DNA of 64,000 bases from Pyrobaculum islandicum DSM 4184 (GTDB lineage: Archaea > Thermoproteota > Thermoprotei > Thermoproteales > Thermoproteaceae), in NCBI RefSeq assembly GCF_000015205.1, contig NC_008701.1, positions 496,001 to 560,000 on the forward strand, given 5' to 3'. Positions 20,932-29,382 of this stretch are shown here, one piece after another. Position numbers and translations under genes: made by a program. Under the pieces are notes generated by a model. That model ran no database searches and was not told the DNA's origin. It was given only the letters and a program-made list of their open reading frames with translations. Each line of letters begins with the position of its first letter. The first letter of the stretch is position 1.

Positions 20932-21303
20932 ATGCCGTTTACTACATCTATACAGCCTAGACGACAACGGCTTAGCCTATACACGGCGCCGCTACATTTA
21001 AGACATAAGCTATTCAATGCAAAGCTCTCACCTGATTTACAGAAAAAATTGGGCGTAAAAAGACTTCCTGTAAGACGCGGCGATACGGTTATGATAATGA
21101 GAGGGGATTTCAAAGGTGTTACCGGCAAAGTCGTTAAAGTAGATCTTAAGAAGGTGAGAATATATGTAGAGGGAGCTACCAGGACAAATAGCAAGGGTCA
21201 AACCGTGTATTACCCAATACATCCCTCTAAAGTGATGATAATAGATATCGATACATCGGATAAGATTAGACAGAAAATAATACAGAGAAGAAAGAAGGAG
21301 TAG
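20932..21303 (+). CDS. rpl24: 50S ribosomal protein L24 (uL24)
   Basis: 123 aa. The KOW motif is [20 protein letters not shown] at about residues 46-65, followed by the conserved [13 protein letters not shown] stretch. It binds 23S rRNA early in large-subunit assembly. TATA-like ataaatttatat at 20898-20910 lies about 27 bases before ATG 20932. Followed 2 bases later by S4e, as in the archaeal L14-L24-S4e order, though the rest of that ribosomal operon is absent here. Confidence 0.95.
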   Translation: MPFTTSIQPRRQRLSLYTAPLHLRHKLFNAKLSPDLQKKLGVKRLPVRRGDTVMIMRGDFKGVTGKVVKVDLKKVRIYVEGATRTNSKGQTVYYPIHPSKVMIIDIDTSDKIRQKIIQRRKKE

Positions 21304-21305
21304 AT

Positions 21306-22022
21306 ATGGTACATCTACGTCGTACAACTGCACCATACTGGTGGCCTATACCGCGGAAGATCGGAGGAGTATGGGTAGTAAGATCTTCTCCAGGGCCCCA
21401 TAGTCTTGCCTATTCGTTGCCACTTGCAATAATCATAAGAGACGTACTAAAATATGCTAAGACAATGCGTGAAGCAAGATATATAATATCGAGAGGATAT
21501 GTAAAAATCGACGGCGTTATTAGAAAAGACTATAAGTTCCCAGTGGGTCTTATGGACGTTGTAGAAATCGTGCCAACGGGAGAAATTTACAGAGTTGTGC
21601 CAGACGAGAAAAAGTATTATGCCCTCATTCCTATTTCTTCAGAAGAGGCAACGTTGAAATTGCTAAGGGTAGAGGGGAAAACTGCAGTAAAAGGTGGTAA
21701 GTTGCAACTACATTTCCACGATGGTAGAAACTTAATAGTATCTCAAGACGTAGGTCGTCATATAAAAACCTTTGATACTGTGCTATACGATTTACAGAAT
21801 AAAAATATAAAAATGCATATACCATTTAAGCTGGGAGCCTATGCTGTAGTCACCCGCGGTGGTAATGTAGGCTTCTCTGGAAAATTATATGAAATTGTTT
21901 GGACACTAAAAAGAAGACAGTCCGTTGTCGCGTTAAAAAGAAATGAAGAAGTGAGAAGAACAATTCTAGATTACATAATGATAACAGGATCTGAAGCTCC
22001 TGTTATAAAAATCTCTCCTTAA
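21306..22022 (+). CDS. rps4e: 30S ribosomal protein S4e (eS4)
   Basis: 238 aa. It has the N-terminal APYWWPIPRKIGGVWVVRSS region, an S4-like RNA-binding segment (EARYIISRGYVKIDGVIRKD) and a late KOW-like strand with GGNVGFSGKLYEIV. It is an archaeal/eukaryal small-subunit protein. It immediately follows rpl24 and converges with the next gene with a 4-base overlap. Confidence 0.95.
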   Translation: MVHLRRTTAPYWWPIPRKIGGVWVVRSSPGPHSLAYSLPLAIIIRDVLKYAKTMREARYIISRGYVKIDGVIRKDYKFPVGLMDVVEIVPTGEIYRVVPDEKKYYALIPISSEEATLKLLRVEGKTAVKGGKLQLHFHDGRNLIVSQDVGRHIKTFDTVLYDLQNKNIKMHIPFKLGAYAVVTRGGNVGFSGKLYEIVWTLKRRQSVVALKRNEEVRRTILDYIMITGSEAPVIKISP

Positions 22023-22447
22023 TCAGCAGGAGGCTTCTCTTCTGTATAAACCTCAGCCATCTTCTTCGATAAGATTCTCTCCTCGGCTTTCCAATACGCA
22101 TCTCCGTAGTAATCAAGAGCTTTTCCTATATCACTTAGGCTAATGGCTATAGGTTCATACACTCGCACGACGTCGCCCTCCACAACCCACCCCTCTACAA
22201 CGCCCCCTACTGCCCAATCGTATTTTGCATTTATCACATACCGTCTTTCAAACGTAGACCCTCTGACTTTAATGTATACAGTAGCTATGCCAAATTCTGT
22301 AAAAAACCGTGATACTACATCCCGATATCTCTCGTTAGCCTTAGGAGATGGCACCCTCTCAAGATATATTATATCTTCTCGCTTTAAGTCTTCTTCAAGA
22401 AGTTGTAGAAGTTTCGAGACAGGCTGGCCTGTTCTTTCAATTCGCAT
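22019..22447 (-). CDS. Hypothetical 142-aa protein
   Basis: 142 aa from ATG 22447, unknown family. It has no membrane segment; a mixed alpha/beta pattern with DWAVGGVVEGWVVEGDVVRV in the middle and a charged C-terminus. The start at 22447 is preferred to 22462 since A/T-rich aaataaataa at about 22469-22479 lies 27 bases upstream. It overlaps the convergent rps4e by 4 bases and is followed upstream by the peptide-transporter genes on the same strand, from which it appears to be separately transcribed. Confidence 0.5.
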   Translation of the reverse strand: MRIERTGQPVSKLLQLLEEDLKREDIIYLERVPSPKANERYRDVVSRFFTEFGIATVYIKVRGSTFERRYVINAKYDWAVGGVVEGWVVEGDVVRVYEPIAISLSDIGKALDYYGDAYWKAEERILSKKMAEVYTEEKPPAD

Positions 22448-22470
22448 AGTATGTGTTAACACTACGTTAT

Positions 22471-23442
22471 TTATTTATTATACAGCCAACAAGCTACGTA
22501 ATGTCCGCTCTTCACCTCTATTAATTTGGGTTCTTCTTTGTCGCATTTGCCTTTTATCGCATAGGGACATCGAGGATGAAAACGACAGCCAGACGGCGGA
22601 TTTAACAAACTAGGCGGCTCGCCAGGCGGCACTTTTCTAACCTTAAATCTATTAGAGGGATCTGGATCAGGCAGAGCCTCTATTAGAGCTTGAGTATATG
22701 GATGTAAAGGCTCCTTTATAACATCTCTAAATCTACCATACTCTACAACCTTTCCAGCATACATAACTAATATTTTGTCAGATAAATATTTCGCAGTGGC
22801 TATATCGTGGGTAATGTACATCATTGTAATGCCGTATTTAGTCTGTAAGGATCGCATGAGAGAAAGTATCTCTGCTCTAATAGATACGTCGAGCATTGAG
22901 ACGGGCTCGTCGGCAACAATAAACTTGGGTCTTGTAATAAGCGCTCTCGCAATACCCACACGCTGTCTCTGACCGCCGCTCAACATGTGTGGATATTTTC
23001 TGAGGAAGTCTTCAGGCGGTACAAGTTTTACCTCCTCTAGAGCTTTTATGACAAATTCATACCTCTCTTTGGGATCTACGCCTCTGAGTATAAGCGGCTC
23101 CTCTAGTATATACTGTACTGTATGATATGGGTTTAAAGAACTGAAGGGGTCTTGAAACACCATTGCGGTTGAAAATCTATACCACCTAAGTTCAGACTCT
23201 GGAAGATACGTAACATCTTTGCCTTCAAATACTATCCTGCCAGAGGTGGGCTTTATAAGTCTCAAAATTGTCCTTCCTAGTGTAGTCTTTCCAGATCCCG
23301 ACTCTCCAATCACTGCTAAAACCTCGCCTTTTTCCATTGAGAAGCTAACTCCATCTACCGCTTTCACATATCTCACAGGGCTAAAAAGTCCCCTTTTTAC
23401 AGGAAACCATGTCTTAAGTTCTTTAACTTCTAACAACGACAT
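22471..23442 (-). CDS. Oligopeptide ABC transporter ATP-binding protein, OppF type
   Basis: 323 aa. Walker A GESGSGKTTLG, signature LSGGQRQRVGIARAL, Walker B FIVADEPVSMLD, and the C-terminal peptide-transporter extension with GCRFHPRCPYAIKGKCD. It powers import of peptides or other oligomers with OppD and the OppB/OppC permeases, which here lie about 35 kb away (58.3-60.1 kb). ATG 23442 is one base beyond the OppD stop, so the two are translationally close. The last part of the gene (22529-22599) is nearly identical at DNA level to oppD. Confidence 0.92.
   Translation of the reverse strand: MSLLEVKELKTWFPVKRGLFSPVRYVKAVDGVSFSMEKGEVLAVIGESGSGKTTLGRTILRLIKPTSGRIVFEGKDVTYLPESELRWYRFSTAMVFQDPFSSLNPYHTVQYILEEPLILRGVDPKERYEFVIKALEEVKLVPPEDFLRKYPHMLSGGQRQRVGIARALITRPKFIVADEPVSMLDVSIRAEILSLMRSLQTKYGITMMYITHDIATAKYLSDKILVMYAGKVVEYGRFRDVIKEPLHPYTQALIEALPDPDPSNRFKVRKVPPGEPPSLLNPPSGCRFHPRCPYAIKGKCDKEEPKLIEVKSGHYVACWLYNK
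22529..22599. repeat. 71-bp near-identical segment, oppF copy
   Basis: Matches 23493-23563 in oppD over 71 bases with a single mismatch (A against G). It encodes the shared C-terminal peptide with CRFHPRCPYAIKGKC. The rest of the two genes is much more diverged. Confidence 0.85.
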
Positions 23443-23443
23443 A

Positions 23444-24412
23444 TTAATACAACCAGCATGCAACCTCGCTTTCTTCTATATGTTTCATTACAGGTTCTTC
23501 TTTGTCGCATTTGCCTTTTATCGCATAGGGACATCGGGGATGAAAACGACAGCCAGACGGCGGCGTGATGAGACTAGGTACATCGCCTGGGATATATTCT
23601 ATAGTCTTTTCTTCACGTAATGTAGGCACAGCAGCAAGTAGTTTCTGTGAGTATGGATGTTTTGGTTTATAGAAAAAGACATCCGCAGGCGCTAGTTCTA
23701 CAAGTTTTCCGGCATACATAACGCCAATTTTGTCGGCTATTTCAGAGGCTAAAGCTATATCGTGAGTAATAAGGATGTATGATAAATTATATTTTGTTTT
23801 TAGTTCTTTTAATAAATTCATAATATTTGCTTGAGTAATTACATCAAGAGCAGAAGTTGGCTCATCTAGAATTATTAACTTTGGTTTCATCATAATGGCC
23901 ATAGCAATTACTACTCTCTGTTTCATGCCTCCAGAAAGTTCAAAAGGATATCTCATTAATACATCTTTAGTAAGGCCTACGGAACGGAGAGCTTCTTCGG
24001 AAATTTTTAAAGCTTCATCTTCTGAAAGACCAAGATGTAAGACTAGGGGCTCTATCATTTGGTCACGCACTCTCAATACAGGATTCAGGGCGTTCATAGA
24101 CGCTTGAAACACCATAGATATTTTCTTCCAACGTATCTTTCTCCTAATTTCCTCCTCGCTCATCTTCATCAAGTCTATAGTTCCTAATTCGTCGTCATAA
24201 AAGAAAATTTCTCCGCCGATTTCAGCGACATTACGTGGCAACAGTCTTATTATTGTAAATGCTAGTGAACTTTTGCCACTACCGCTTTCGCCTACAAGAG
24301 CCATAGCCTCCCCCTTGTTTAACCTAAAGGAAATTCCGTCAACAGCTCTCACAACACCTCTAGATGTGCTGTAATACATCTTTACATTGCGTAGCTCGAG
24401 TAAAGGCGGCAT
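23444..24412 (-). CDS. Oligopeptide ABC transporter ATP-binding protein, OppD type
   Basis: 322 aa. Walker A GESGSGKSSLAFTI, signature LSGGMKQRVVIAMAI, Walker B LIILDEPTSALD, H-loop in LITHDIALAS, and the same C-terminal cysteine-containing extension as OppF. It is first in the oppD-oppF pair. The promoter region 24413-24451 is shared divergently with the PfkB kinase gene; an A/T-rich tatatatagt on the minus strand at about 24430-24440 lies ~25 bases before ATG 24412. Confidence 0.92.
   Translation of the reverse strand: MPPLLELRNVKMYYSTSRGVVRAVDGISFRLNKGEAMALVGESGSGKSSLAFTIIRLLPRNVAEIGGEIFFYDDELGTIDLMKMSEEEIRRKIRWKKISMVFQASMNALNPVLRVRDQMIEPLVLHLGLSEDEALKISEEALRSVGLTKDVLMRYPFELSGGMKQRVVIAMAIMMKPKLIILDEPTSALDVITQANIMNLLKELKTKYNLSYILITHDIALASEIADKIGVMYAGKLVELAPADVFFYKPKHPYSQKLLAAVPTLREEKTIEYIPGDVPSLITPPSGCRFHPRCPYAIKGKCDKEEPVMKHIEESEVACWLY
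23493..23563. repeat. 71-bp near-identical segment, oppD copy
   Basis: Partner of 22529-22599, same orientation, 964 bases apart, one mismatch. Such DNA-level identity inside two diverged paralogues suggests gene conversion. Confidence 0.85.
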
Positions 24413-24460
24413 AAAACGCTCTAAATAATACTATATATATTTATTTCGTTCTTGCCATGT

Positions 24461-25231
24461 GTGGAAGTAACAATAGTGGGTAATCCAACAATTGACATCA
24501 TATACACAAACAAAGGTATTTTTAAGAGATACGGCGGGCCTACATATTATGCATCTCTTGCACTAGCCGCACTATATAATAATGTAAGAGTCTTAGGTGT
24601 TGTATCATCGGAAGTAGCAATGGAACTAAGAAAAATATTTCAAGAAATGGGTGTAAAAGCCGATTTAATAGAGGCGGACGTCACTACAACATTTGAGCTA
24701 GACTACAGAACAAAGCCCAGGAATGTTAGACTAGTAAAAAAGCCTTCGAGAGGTATAGAGAGAGTAGAGGGGGACATTGTAATTTTGTCCCCAGTGTATG
24801 ACGAGCTTAGGGATGCAGAGATACGTGCAAGAATTGTTGTGGCAGACCTACAGGGGTATTTACGTGCTAAAATACCGCTCCCTGATGCAAATTTGGTACA
24901 TTTTTCATATGACGATATACAAATGTCGATGAAAGAACTCCTAAATTTCGCTAAGAGATGGCTATATGTTGTATATACACTTGGCGAAGAGGGCTCATAT
25001 GTTGTTATGGGTAGCAAATTGTATTATATAAACAGTGCAAGACTTAACGTAGAGGATGTCACAGGTAGTGGCGACGTATTTCTAGCGGTTTTAACCCTCT
25101 ACCACTATATAAGAGGCATGGATTTATTAGCTTCGGTATGTGAGGCTAGTAAGTATACGGCTGGGTTTTTAATAACTAGAAGAGTCCAGCGGTACGAGTA
25201 TGATTGTACTATACAAGTTGTTCAAGAGTAG
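24461..25231 (+). CDS. PfkB-family carbohydrate/nucleoside kinase
   Basis: 256 aa. N-terminal GNPTIDIIYTNKGIFKRYGG and the C-terminal pfkB signature VEDVTGSGDVFLAVLTLY with the catalytic Asp. The substrate (sugar, nucleoside or inositol) cannot be told. I start it at GTG 24461, since TATA-like actatatatatt (24430-24441) lies 25 bases upstream; the frame is open to TTG 24452. The 3' end overlaps the convergent HTH-CBS regulator by 23 bases. Confidence 0.85.
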   Translation: MEVTIVGNPTIDIIYTNKGIFKRYGGPTYYASLALAALYNNVRVLGVVSSEVAMELRKIFQEMGVKADLIEADVTTTFELDYRTKPRNVRLVKKPSRGIERVEGDIVILSPVYDELRDAEIRARIVVADLQGYLRAKIPLPDANLVHFSYDDIQMSMKELLNFAKRWLYVVYTLGEEGSYVVMGSKLYYINSARLNVEDVTGSGDVFLAVLTLYHYIRGMDLLASVCEASKYTAGFLITRRVQRYEYDCTIQVVQE

Positions 25232-26069
25232 CTATTCTTCTGAGAATATCTGTTCTAGTTATAATACCGACCAACCTGTCTTCAGAATCTACTACCAACA
25301 GTCTGCCAATACCCCCCGCGACCATTAAACGTATTGCCTCATGTATGTCTTCATCCTCATATATAGTTGGAGGATCTTTTACCATTACGTCTTTAACCTT
25401 AGCATCAAGTTTACACAAGGATAAAGTCTCCATTAGTTTAGAAGCCATTAGAAGACCAATAGGCTTTCCATTTTCATCTACGACAGGTATGCCCCTGTAT
25501 CTCTTCTCTATAAATAGCTTTACATAAGGAGCTATTGTATCGTCTGGCTTAGCCACCACAGGATTTGGCGTCATTATGTTTTTCACAGATGTCCTAGGTA
25601 TAGAGACGATCGAAGTTATTTCTACCAACGCCTCTATATCGGCCTTTATTATCTTTCCAATTAACACTAAGCCGTTAGGAAGAGGTCCTATTCTTACCTC
25701 TCGTTCTATGTATTCTGTTAAATCCCCTATAACGCGCATTGAAGCAAGAGGTTTATCTGACAGCAAACCTATTAGAGTTACATCTAATGCGTATCCGATG
25801 ACGTTACTAAGCGAAACTATAGGCACAGAGAACGTTTGACGAGATAACATATCTGTGGCTTTTGAAGTAGGTATGTACCCGCCGTGAGGCCCCGCTTTAC
25901 TTATCACAAGTCCCATAGACTTGAGAATTGAGAGCATATTACGCACATAGCCCTCGTGTATACCCAACGCGCTCGCAATATCTTTAGATTTAACGGGAGT
26001 ATTCCCTTTATTATATAGTTCAACAAGCACTTTTAATACACTATATACGGAGTCGGAAAAGTTAACCAT
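25209..26069 (-). CDS. Transcription regulator with winged HTH and two CBS domains
   Basis: 286 aa. N-terminal wHTH with SKDIASALGIHEGYVRNML and a wing GGYIPTSKA; a middle linker domain; two C-terminal CBS domains starting IMTPNPVVAKPDDTIA and VMVKDPPTIYEDEDIH. It probably binds DNA in response to an adenine nucleotide or similar ligand; such HTH-CBS proteins are typical of Crenarchaeota. It overlaps the pfkB gene end by 23 bases. Its targets are unknown. Confidence 0.87.
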   Translation of the reverse strand: MVNFSDSVYSVLKVLVELYNKGNTPVKSKDIASALGIHEGYVRNMLSILKSMGLVISKAGPHGGYIPTSKATDMLSRQTFSVPIVSLSNVIGYALDVTLIGLLSDKPLASMRVIGDLTEYIEREVRIGPLPNGLVLIGKIIKADIEALVEITSIVSIPRTSVKNIMTPNPVVAKPDDTIAPYVKLFIEKRYRGIPVVDENGKPIGLLMASKLMETLSLCKLDAKVKDVMVKDPPTIYEDEDIHEAIRLMVAGGIGRLLVVDSEDRLVGIITRTDILRRIATLEQLV

Positions 26070-26121
26070 CTTTTAGAATTTACCCCCCAATATAAATATA
26101 CTTCTGTAGGCAGATTATATA

Positions 26122-26180
26122 TGCTTCAGCGATCGGTCTCTTGCTCATCGTATCGCTAGACCATCTTCTCATCATAGTCT
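26122..26180 (-). ncRNA. C/D box guide RNA
   Basis: Read on the minus strand from about 26180: box C ATGATGA (26175-26169), a guide of about 13 bases, a poorly matching D' (cgat), box C' ACGATGA (26151-26145), a 15-base guide and box D CTGA (26129-26126). The spacing and total of ~59 bases are those of archaeal 2'-O-methylation guide RNAs. The TATA box TTTATAAA at 26201-26208 is 25 bases before the inferred 5' end, leaving about 5 bases before box C. The rRNA or tRNA targets were not determined. Confidence 0.65.
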
Positions 26181-26200
26181 AGGAAAAAATTCTGGCAAGA

Positions 26201-26208
26201 TTTATAAA
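26201..26208. promoter_or_regulatory. Palindromic TATA box shared by guide RNA and serA
   Basis: TTTATAAA is its own reverse complement. Its centre is 24-25 bases from ATG 26229 of serA on the plus strand and 24-25 bases from the inferred 5' end of the C/D RNA on the minus strand. No second TATA box for either transcript is visible. Confidence 0.6.
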
Positions 26209-26228
26209 GTAGACCGATCCACGCATTA

Positions 26229-27152
26229 ATGTTAGCACTTATCGTAGACAATGTCGATTTACTCATAAAAGAAAGGCTAGAGAAAATTGGAATAAAAGTT
26301 GATATAAAACCAGGTATTTCAAGAGAGCAGTTATTAAATATAATAGGAGACTATGATATTTTAATTTTTAGGGGAAGGCTAAGAATAGATCGAGAGATTA
26401 TTGATGCAGGCACAAATTTGAAAATTTTAGCAAGATATGGCGTTGGGTTAGATAACGTAGATGTTGAATATGCTGTAAAAAGGGGTATTGCAGTTGTTAG
26501 CGCCCCTCGCGCACCTACACAGAGCGTCGCCGAATTAACGATAGGTCTTATGCTTGCAGTCGCCCGTAGAATTCCGTTGCTGAATGCCAAGGTAAAGGAG
26601 GGCGAGTGGCCTAAAGGCAAATATATAGGTATTGAACTAAGCGGAAAAACTCTTGGTGTCTTAGGATTTGGTAGAATAGGTAGGGCTGTAGCTCAAATAG
26701 CTAAGGGCTTAGGTATGAAAATTCTAGCAAGTGACATAGTAGATGTAAGTTCCGACGTGGAGAAACTGGGAGGTAGACAAGTGTCGCTACAAGAGCTTCT
26801 AAAAGAAAGCGATGTATTGTCTATCCATGTACCTCTAACACCGGACACATATAGATTAATTAATGCCGATAGACTCGCTTTAGTAAAAGATAATGCCATA
26901 TTGATAAACACAAGCCGGGGTGAGGTCGTTGATCATGAAGCGTTACTACAACACATAGATAGACTATGGGGCGTTGGCCTAGACGTTTTACCAGAGGAAC
27001 CCCCCAAAAGCCCCTATCTGAGAAAATTGATAACACACGAAAAAGTTGTAATAACGCCACATGTAGGTTCCGAGACTTATGAAGCAATGAGAAGACTAGC
27101 CGAGGAGCTTGTGTTAAACATAGAAGAAGTGGTCTCGAGAATAAGGCTATGA
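26229..27152 (+). CDS. serA: D-3-phosphoglycerate dehydrogenase
   Basis: 307 aa. It is a D-2-hydroxyacid dehydrogenase with the NAD-binding GFGRIGRAVAQIAKGLG, catalytic Arg in NTSRGEVVD, and late catalytic His in ITPHVGSETYEA. There is no C-terminal ACT domain, so this is the short, probably serine-insensitive form. It oxidises 3-phosphoglycerate in the first step of serine synthesis. It overlaps the aminotransferase gene by 4 bases, which supports the pathway call over other hydroxyacid dehydrogenases. Confidence 0.85.
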   Translation: MLALIVDNVDLLIKERLEKIGIKVDIKPGISREQLLNIIGDYDILIFRGRLRIDREIIDAGTNLKILARYGVGLDNVDVEYAVKRGIAVVSAPRAPTQSVAELTIGLMLAVARRIPLLNAKVKEGEWPKGKYIGIELSGKTLGVLGFGRIGRAVAQIAKGLGMKILASDIVDVSSDVEKLGGRQVSLQELLKESDVLSIHVPLTPDTYRLINADRLALVKDNAILINTSRGEVVDHEALLQHIDRLWGVGLDVLPEEPPKSPYLRKLITHEKVVITPHVGSETYEAMRRLAEELVLNIEEVVSRIRL

Positions 27153-28159
27153 AGTATCTAACGCCAGGGCCGGTACAATTGCCGAAGTTTGTAATAGATG
27201 CGATGGCAAAACAACCACCGTTTCACCGAGATAGCGAATTTAAAAAGTTGTTCAAATCTGTATTAGATAAACTACACTCATTGTATCCAACTAGAGCCGT
27301 AGTGATGCCTGGCACAGGTACTCTAGCTGTTGATACAATGATATACAATTACGTAAACCCTGGGGACAAAATACTTGCGCTTGTCTATGGTGAGTTTGGA
27401 AAACGGGCTGTAGAGACGGCTAAGATTAGAGGCGCAAATGTGGTTGAAATTGAGCAAGACAAGCCGCCAGCTCCCGACGAAGTTGAAGACATCTTGCGGA
27501 GAGATCGTGAAATTAGGGCTCTGTTGTTGATACACAATGAGACTAGCACTGGTATCGCCTATAAGCAACTAAAGAAGCTTATCGATATTACAAAGTCGTA
27601 TAACGTCCTTCTTCTTGTAGACAGCGTCTCTGGATTTCCTGCAGAGCCTCTTCCACAGGACATCGATGTTGTTGCGACGGCGTCGCACAAAGCGCTTTTA
27701 GCGCCCCCAGGGGCCTCCATCTTATACCTCTCTACAGAACCAAAGGCAGAGACAGGCGTACCTCCTTCTATGAACTTAAGAAAGTTCATAAAAATGTTAG
27801 ATAATCTAGAAACGCCGTATACTCCACCGATTTCTATACTCTTCGCCCTAGACGTTTCCCTGAGTTATATACTGGAACTAGGGCCTAAGTATGTAGATAT
27901 CCACAGGGAGAGAGTAGAATATCTATATTCTGCGCTGAAGTTAAGACCTATTCCGCCAGCCGGTTTACGTAGTTTTACAGTAACGGCTTTCTATTGTGAA
28001 AAGCCAAAAGAAATCATTGCTAAACTAAAGGAGGCGGGGTACGTCATCTCAGGCGGTATGTACAAATATAGAGAAAAATCAATTAGAATAGGTGTAATGG
28101 GAGATATAACCATGGAGGATCTAAGAAGAGTTGTTGATATAATTAATCGTGTGGATTGA
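27149..28159 (+). CDS. Class V aminotransferase (serine-pyruvate/alanine-glyoxylate type)
   Basis: 336 aa, fold type I. It starts MKYLTPGPVQLPKFV as in the SPT/AGT group; the Lys that binds PLP is in TASHKALLAPPG. In archaea lacking classical SerC, such enzymes are proposed to transaminate phosphohydroxypyruvate or other ketoacids in serine and glycine metabolism. The 4-base overlap with serA and 11-base overlap with DUF89 suggest one operon for serine synthesis. The substrate is inferred only. Confidence 0.85.
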   Translation: MKYLTPGPVQLPKFVIDAMAKQPPFHRDSEFKKLFKSVLDKLHSLYPTRAVVMPGTGTLAVDTMIYNYVNPGDKILALVYGEFGKRAVETAKIRGANVVEIEQDKPPAPDEVEDILRRDREIRALLLIHNETSTGIAYKQLKKLIDITKSYNVLLLVDSVSGFPAEPLPQDIDVVATASHKALLAPPGASILYLSTEPKAETGVPPSMNLRKFIKMLDNLETPYTPPISILFALDVSLSYILELGPKYVDIHRERVEYLYSALKLRPIPPAGLRSFTVTAFYCEKPKEIIAKLKEAGYVISGGMYKYREKSIRIGVMGDITMEDLRRVVDIINRVD

Positions 28160-28943
28160 CGAAGTTAATTGTAAGCTCTGTATAATTTCATCAAGGACCA
28201 GCGATTTAGTAAGGCTTAATAGACCTGAAAAACTCCCTGAGATTCTAAGCGAACTCTCCCGTCTATTGCAAAAGTCTAGCAGAAGTGAAGCATTTTCCGA
28301 GAGCTTTAGATCTGTAGCTAAGCTTGTCGGCGTAGAGGATCCCTATAGAGAATATAAGGAGAGACTAGCTACAATAGGCAAAAAAGTTGCGGAGATCGTG
28401 AGACACAAACTTCAACAAACTTCATGGGATTTAAAAACTGCCCTCAGAATAGCGGCTGCGGCGAATATCGTTGATACAAGCGTATTGGGCTATAGACCTA
28501 AGAAACTAGAGGAAGCCATATGGGATTTGCCAGCAATAGAAGAGTACGTAGAGTTACCCTCTGAATTATATTATGTGCTTGATAATGCAGGAGAGGCGCA
28601 AATAGACTTTGTTGTAGCTGAGGCATTAGAGAGAAATGGTATTAAACCCATATTTGTCGTCCGTTCGGAACCTTATGAAATAGACATGACAGAAAGCGAT
28701 CTGGCAGGATACAGGGTGATAGCTACGCCCGGCAATATATCTCCCATCAGATGGATAAGAGATAGATTCATAATAGCGAAGGGTATTGCCAATTTTGAGG
28801 CATATATAGAATGGGGAGAGGTACCAGCGCTTCTATTGTTCAGGGCAAAGTGTGATGTACTCTCCAGGGTATTTTCAGTCCCTAGAAATTCGCCTATTAT
28901 TATCAGCGGCGAGAAGGCTAAGGCTATTAGCCTAGCACAATAA
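28149..28943 (+). CDS. DUF89 metal-dependent phosphatase-like protein
   Basis: 264 aa, GTG start 28149. It has the N-terminal CKLC pair and the DUF89 core motif YYVLDNAGEAQIDFVVAEAL, with later conserved acidic residues. DUF89 proteins are metal-dependent phosphatases acting on small phosphometabolites. It is third behind serA and the aminotransferase with an 11-base overlap, so it is a candidate for the missing phosphoserine phosphatase. Its 3' end overlaps the convergent hypothetical gene by 17 bases. Confidence 0.8.
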   Translation: MWIDEVNCKLCIISSRTSDLVRLNRPEKLPEILSELSRLLQKSSRSEAFSESFRSVAKLVGVEDPYREYKERLATIGKKVAEIVRHKLQQTSWDLKTALRIAAAANIVDTSVLGYRPKKLEEAIWDLPAIEEYVELPSELYYVLDNAGEAQIDFVVAEALERNGIKPIFVVRSEPYEIDMTESDLAGYRVIATPGNISPIRWIRDRFIIAKGIANFEAYIEWGEVPALLLFRAKCDVLSRVFSVPRNSPIIISGEKAKAISLAQ

Positions 28944-29346
28944 GCTTTACAGGCACTCCATTCTTATATTGAATGGTGATTTTTAGAGACTCTAGCCCAC
29001 CCTCTCTTATGATAGATTGCGCTACTTCTCTCACCTTTTTTAGGACGCTTAGCAGATCTACCATGTGTCTATAAGATTCTTCCAAAATCTCGTATCTGGT
29101 CATAGGATTAGGGTCTATATATAGCTGGAGACCTGTGATTTCAAGAGGTGGACTCTTCTCTGAACTTCCAGTGCTAAATTTCCTCAATAACTCTTGAAGT
29201 CTTTTATACCGCTCTAGTGAAGGCTTTAAATTTTCCAACTCTGTGCTTAACGCCTTAACCAACTCTTCTAATTCTCTGACTTTCTGGTCAAGCTCGGATA
29301 AAAACTGATTTGCATCACTATAAGTCTTCACAGTATATACATCCAT
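28927..29346 (-). CDS. Hypothetical coiled-coil protein
   Basis: 139 aa from ATG 29346 (a longer frame opens at 29367). Residues ~15-60 form a coiled coil with regular Leu and Glu (LDQKVRELEELVKALSTELE); the C-terminal half has short strands ending KITIQYKNGVPVKLIVLG. No family recognised. It lies about 37 bases downstream of the cca gene on the same strand and overlaps the DUF89 gene by 17 bases. Confidence 0.5.
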   Translation of the reverse strand: MDVYTVKTYSDANQFLSELDQKVRELEELVKALSTELENLKPSLERYKRLQELLRKFSTGSSEKSPPLEITGLQLYIDPNPMTRYEILEESYRHMVDLLSVLKKVREVAQSIIREGGLESLKITIQYKNGVPVKLIVLG

Positions 29347-29382
29347 ATACCATATGCCTATAGCCATTTATAAGCACAACGC

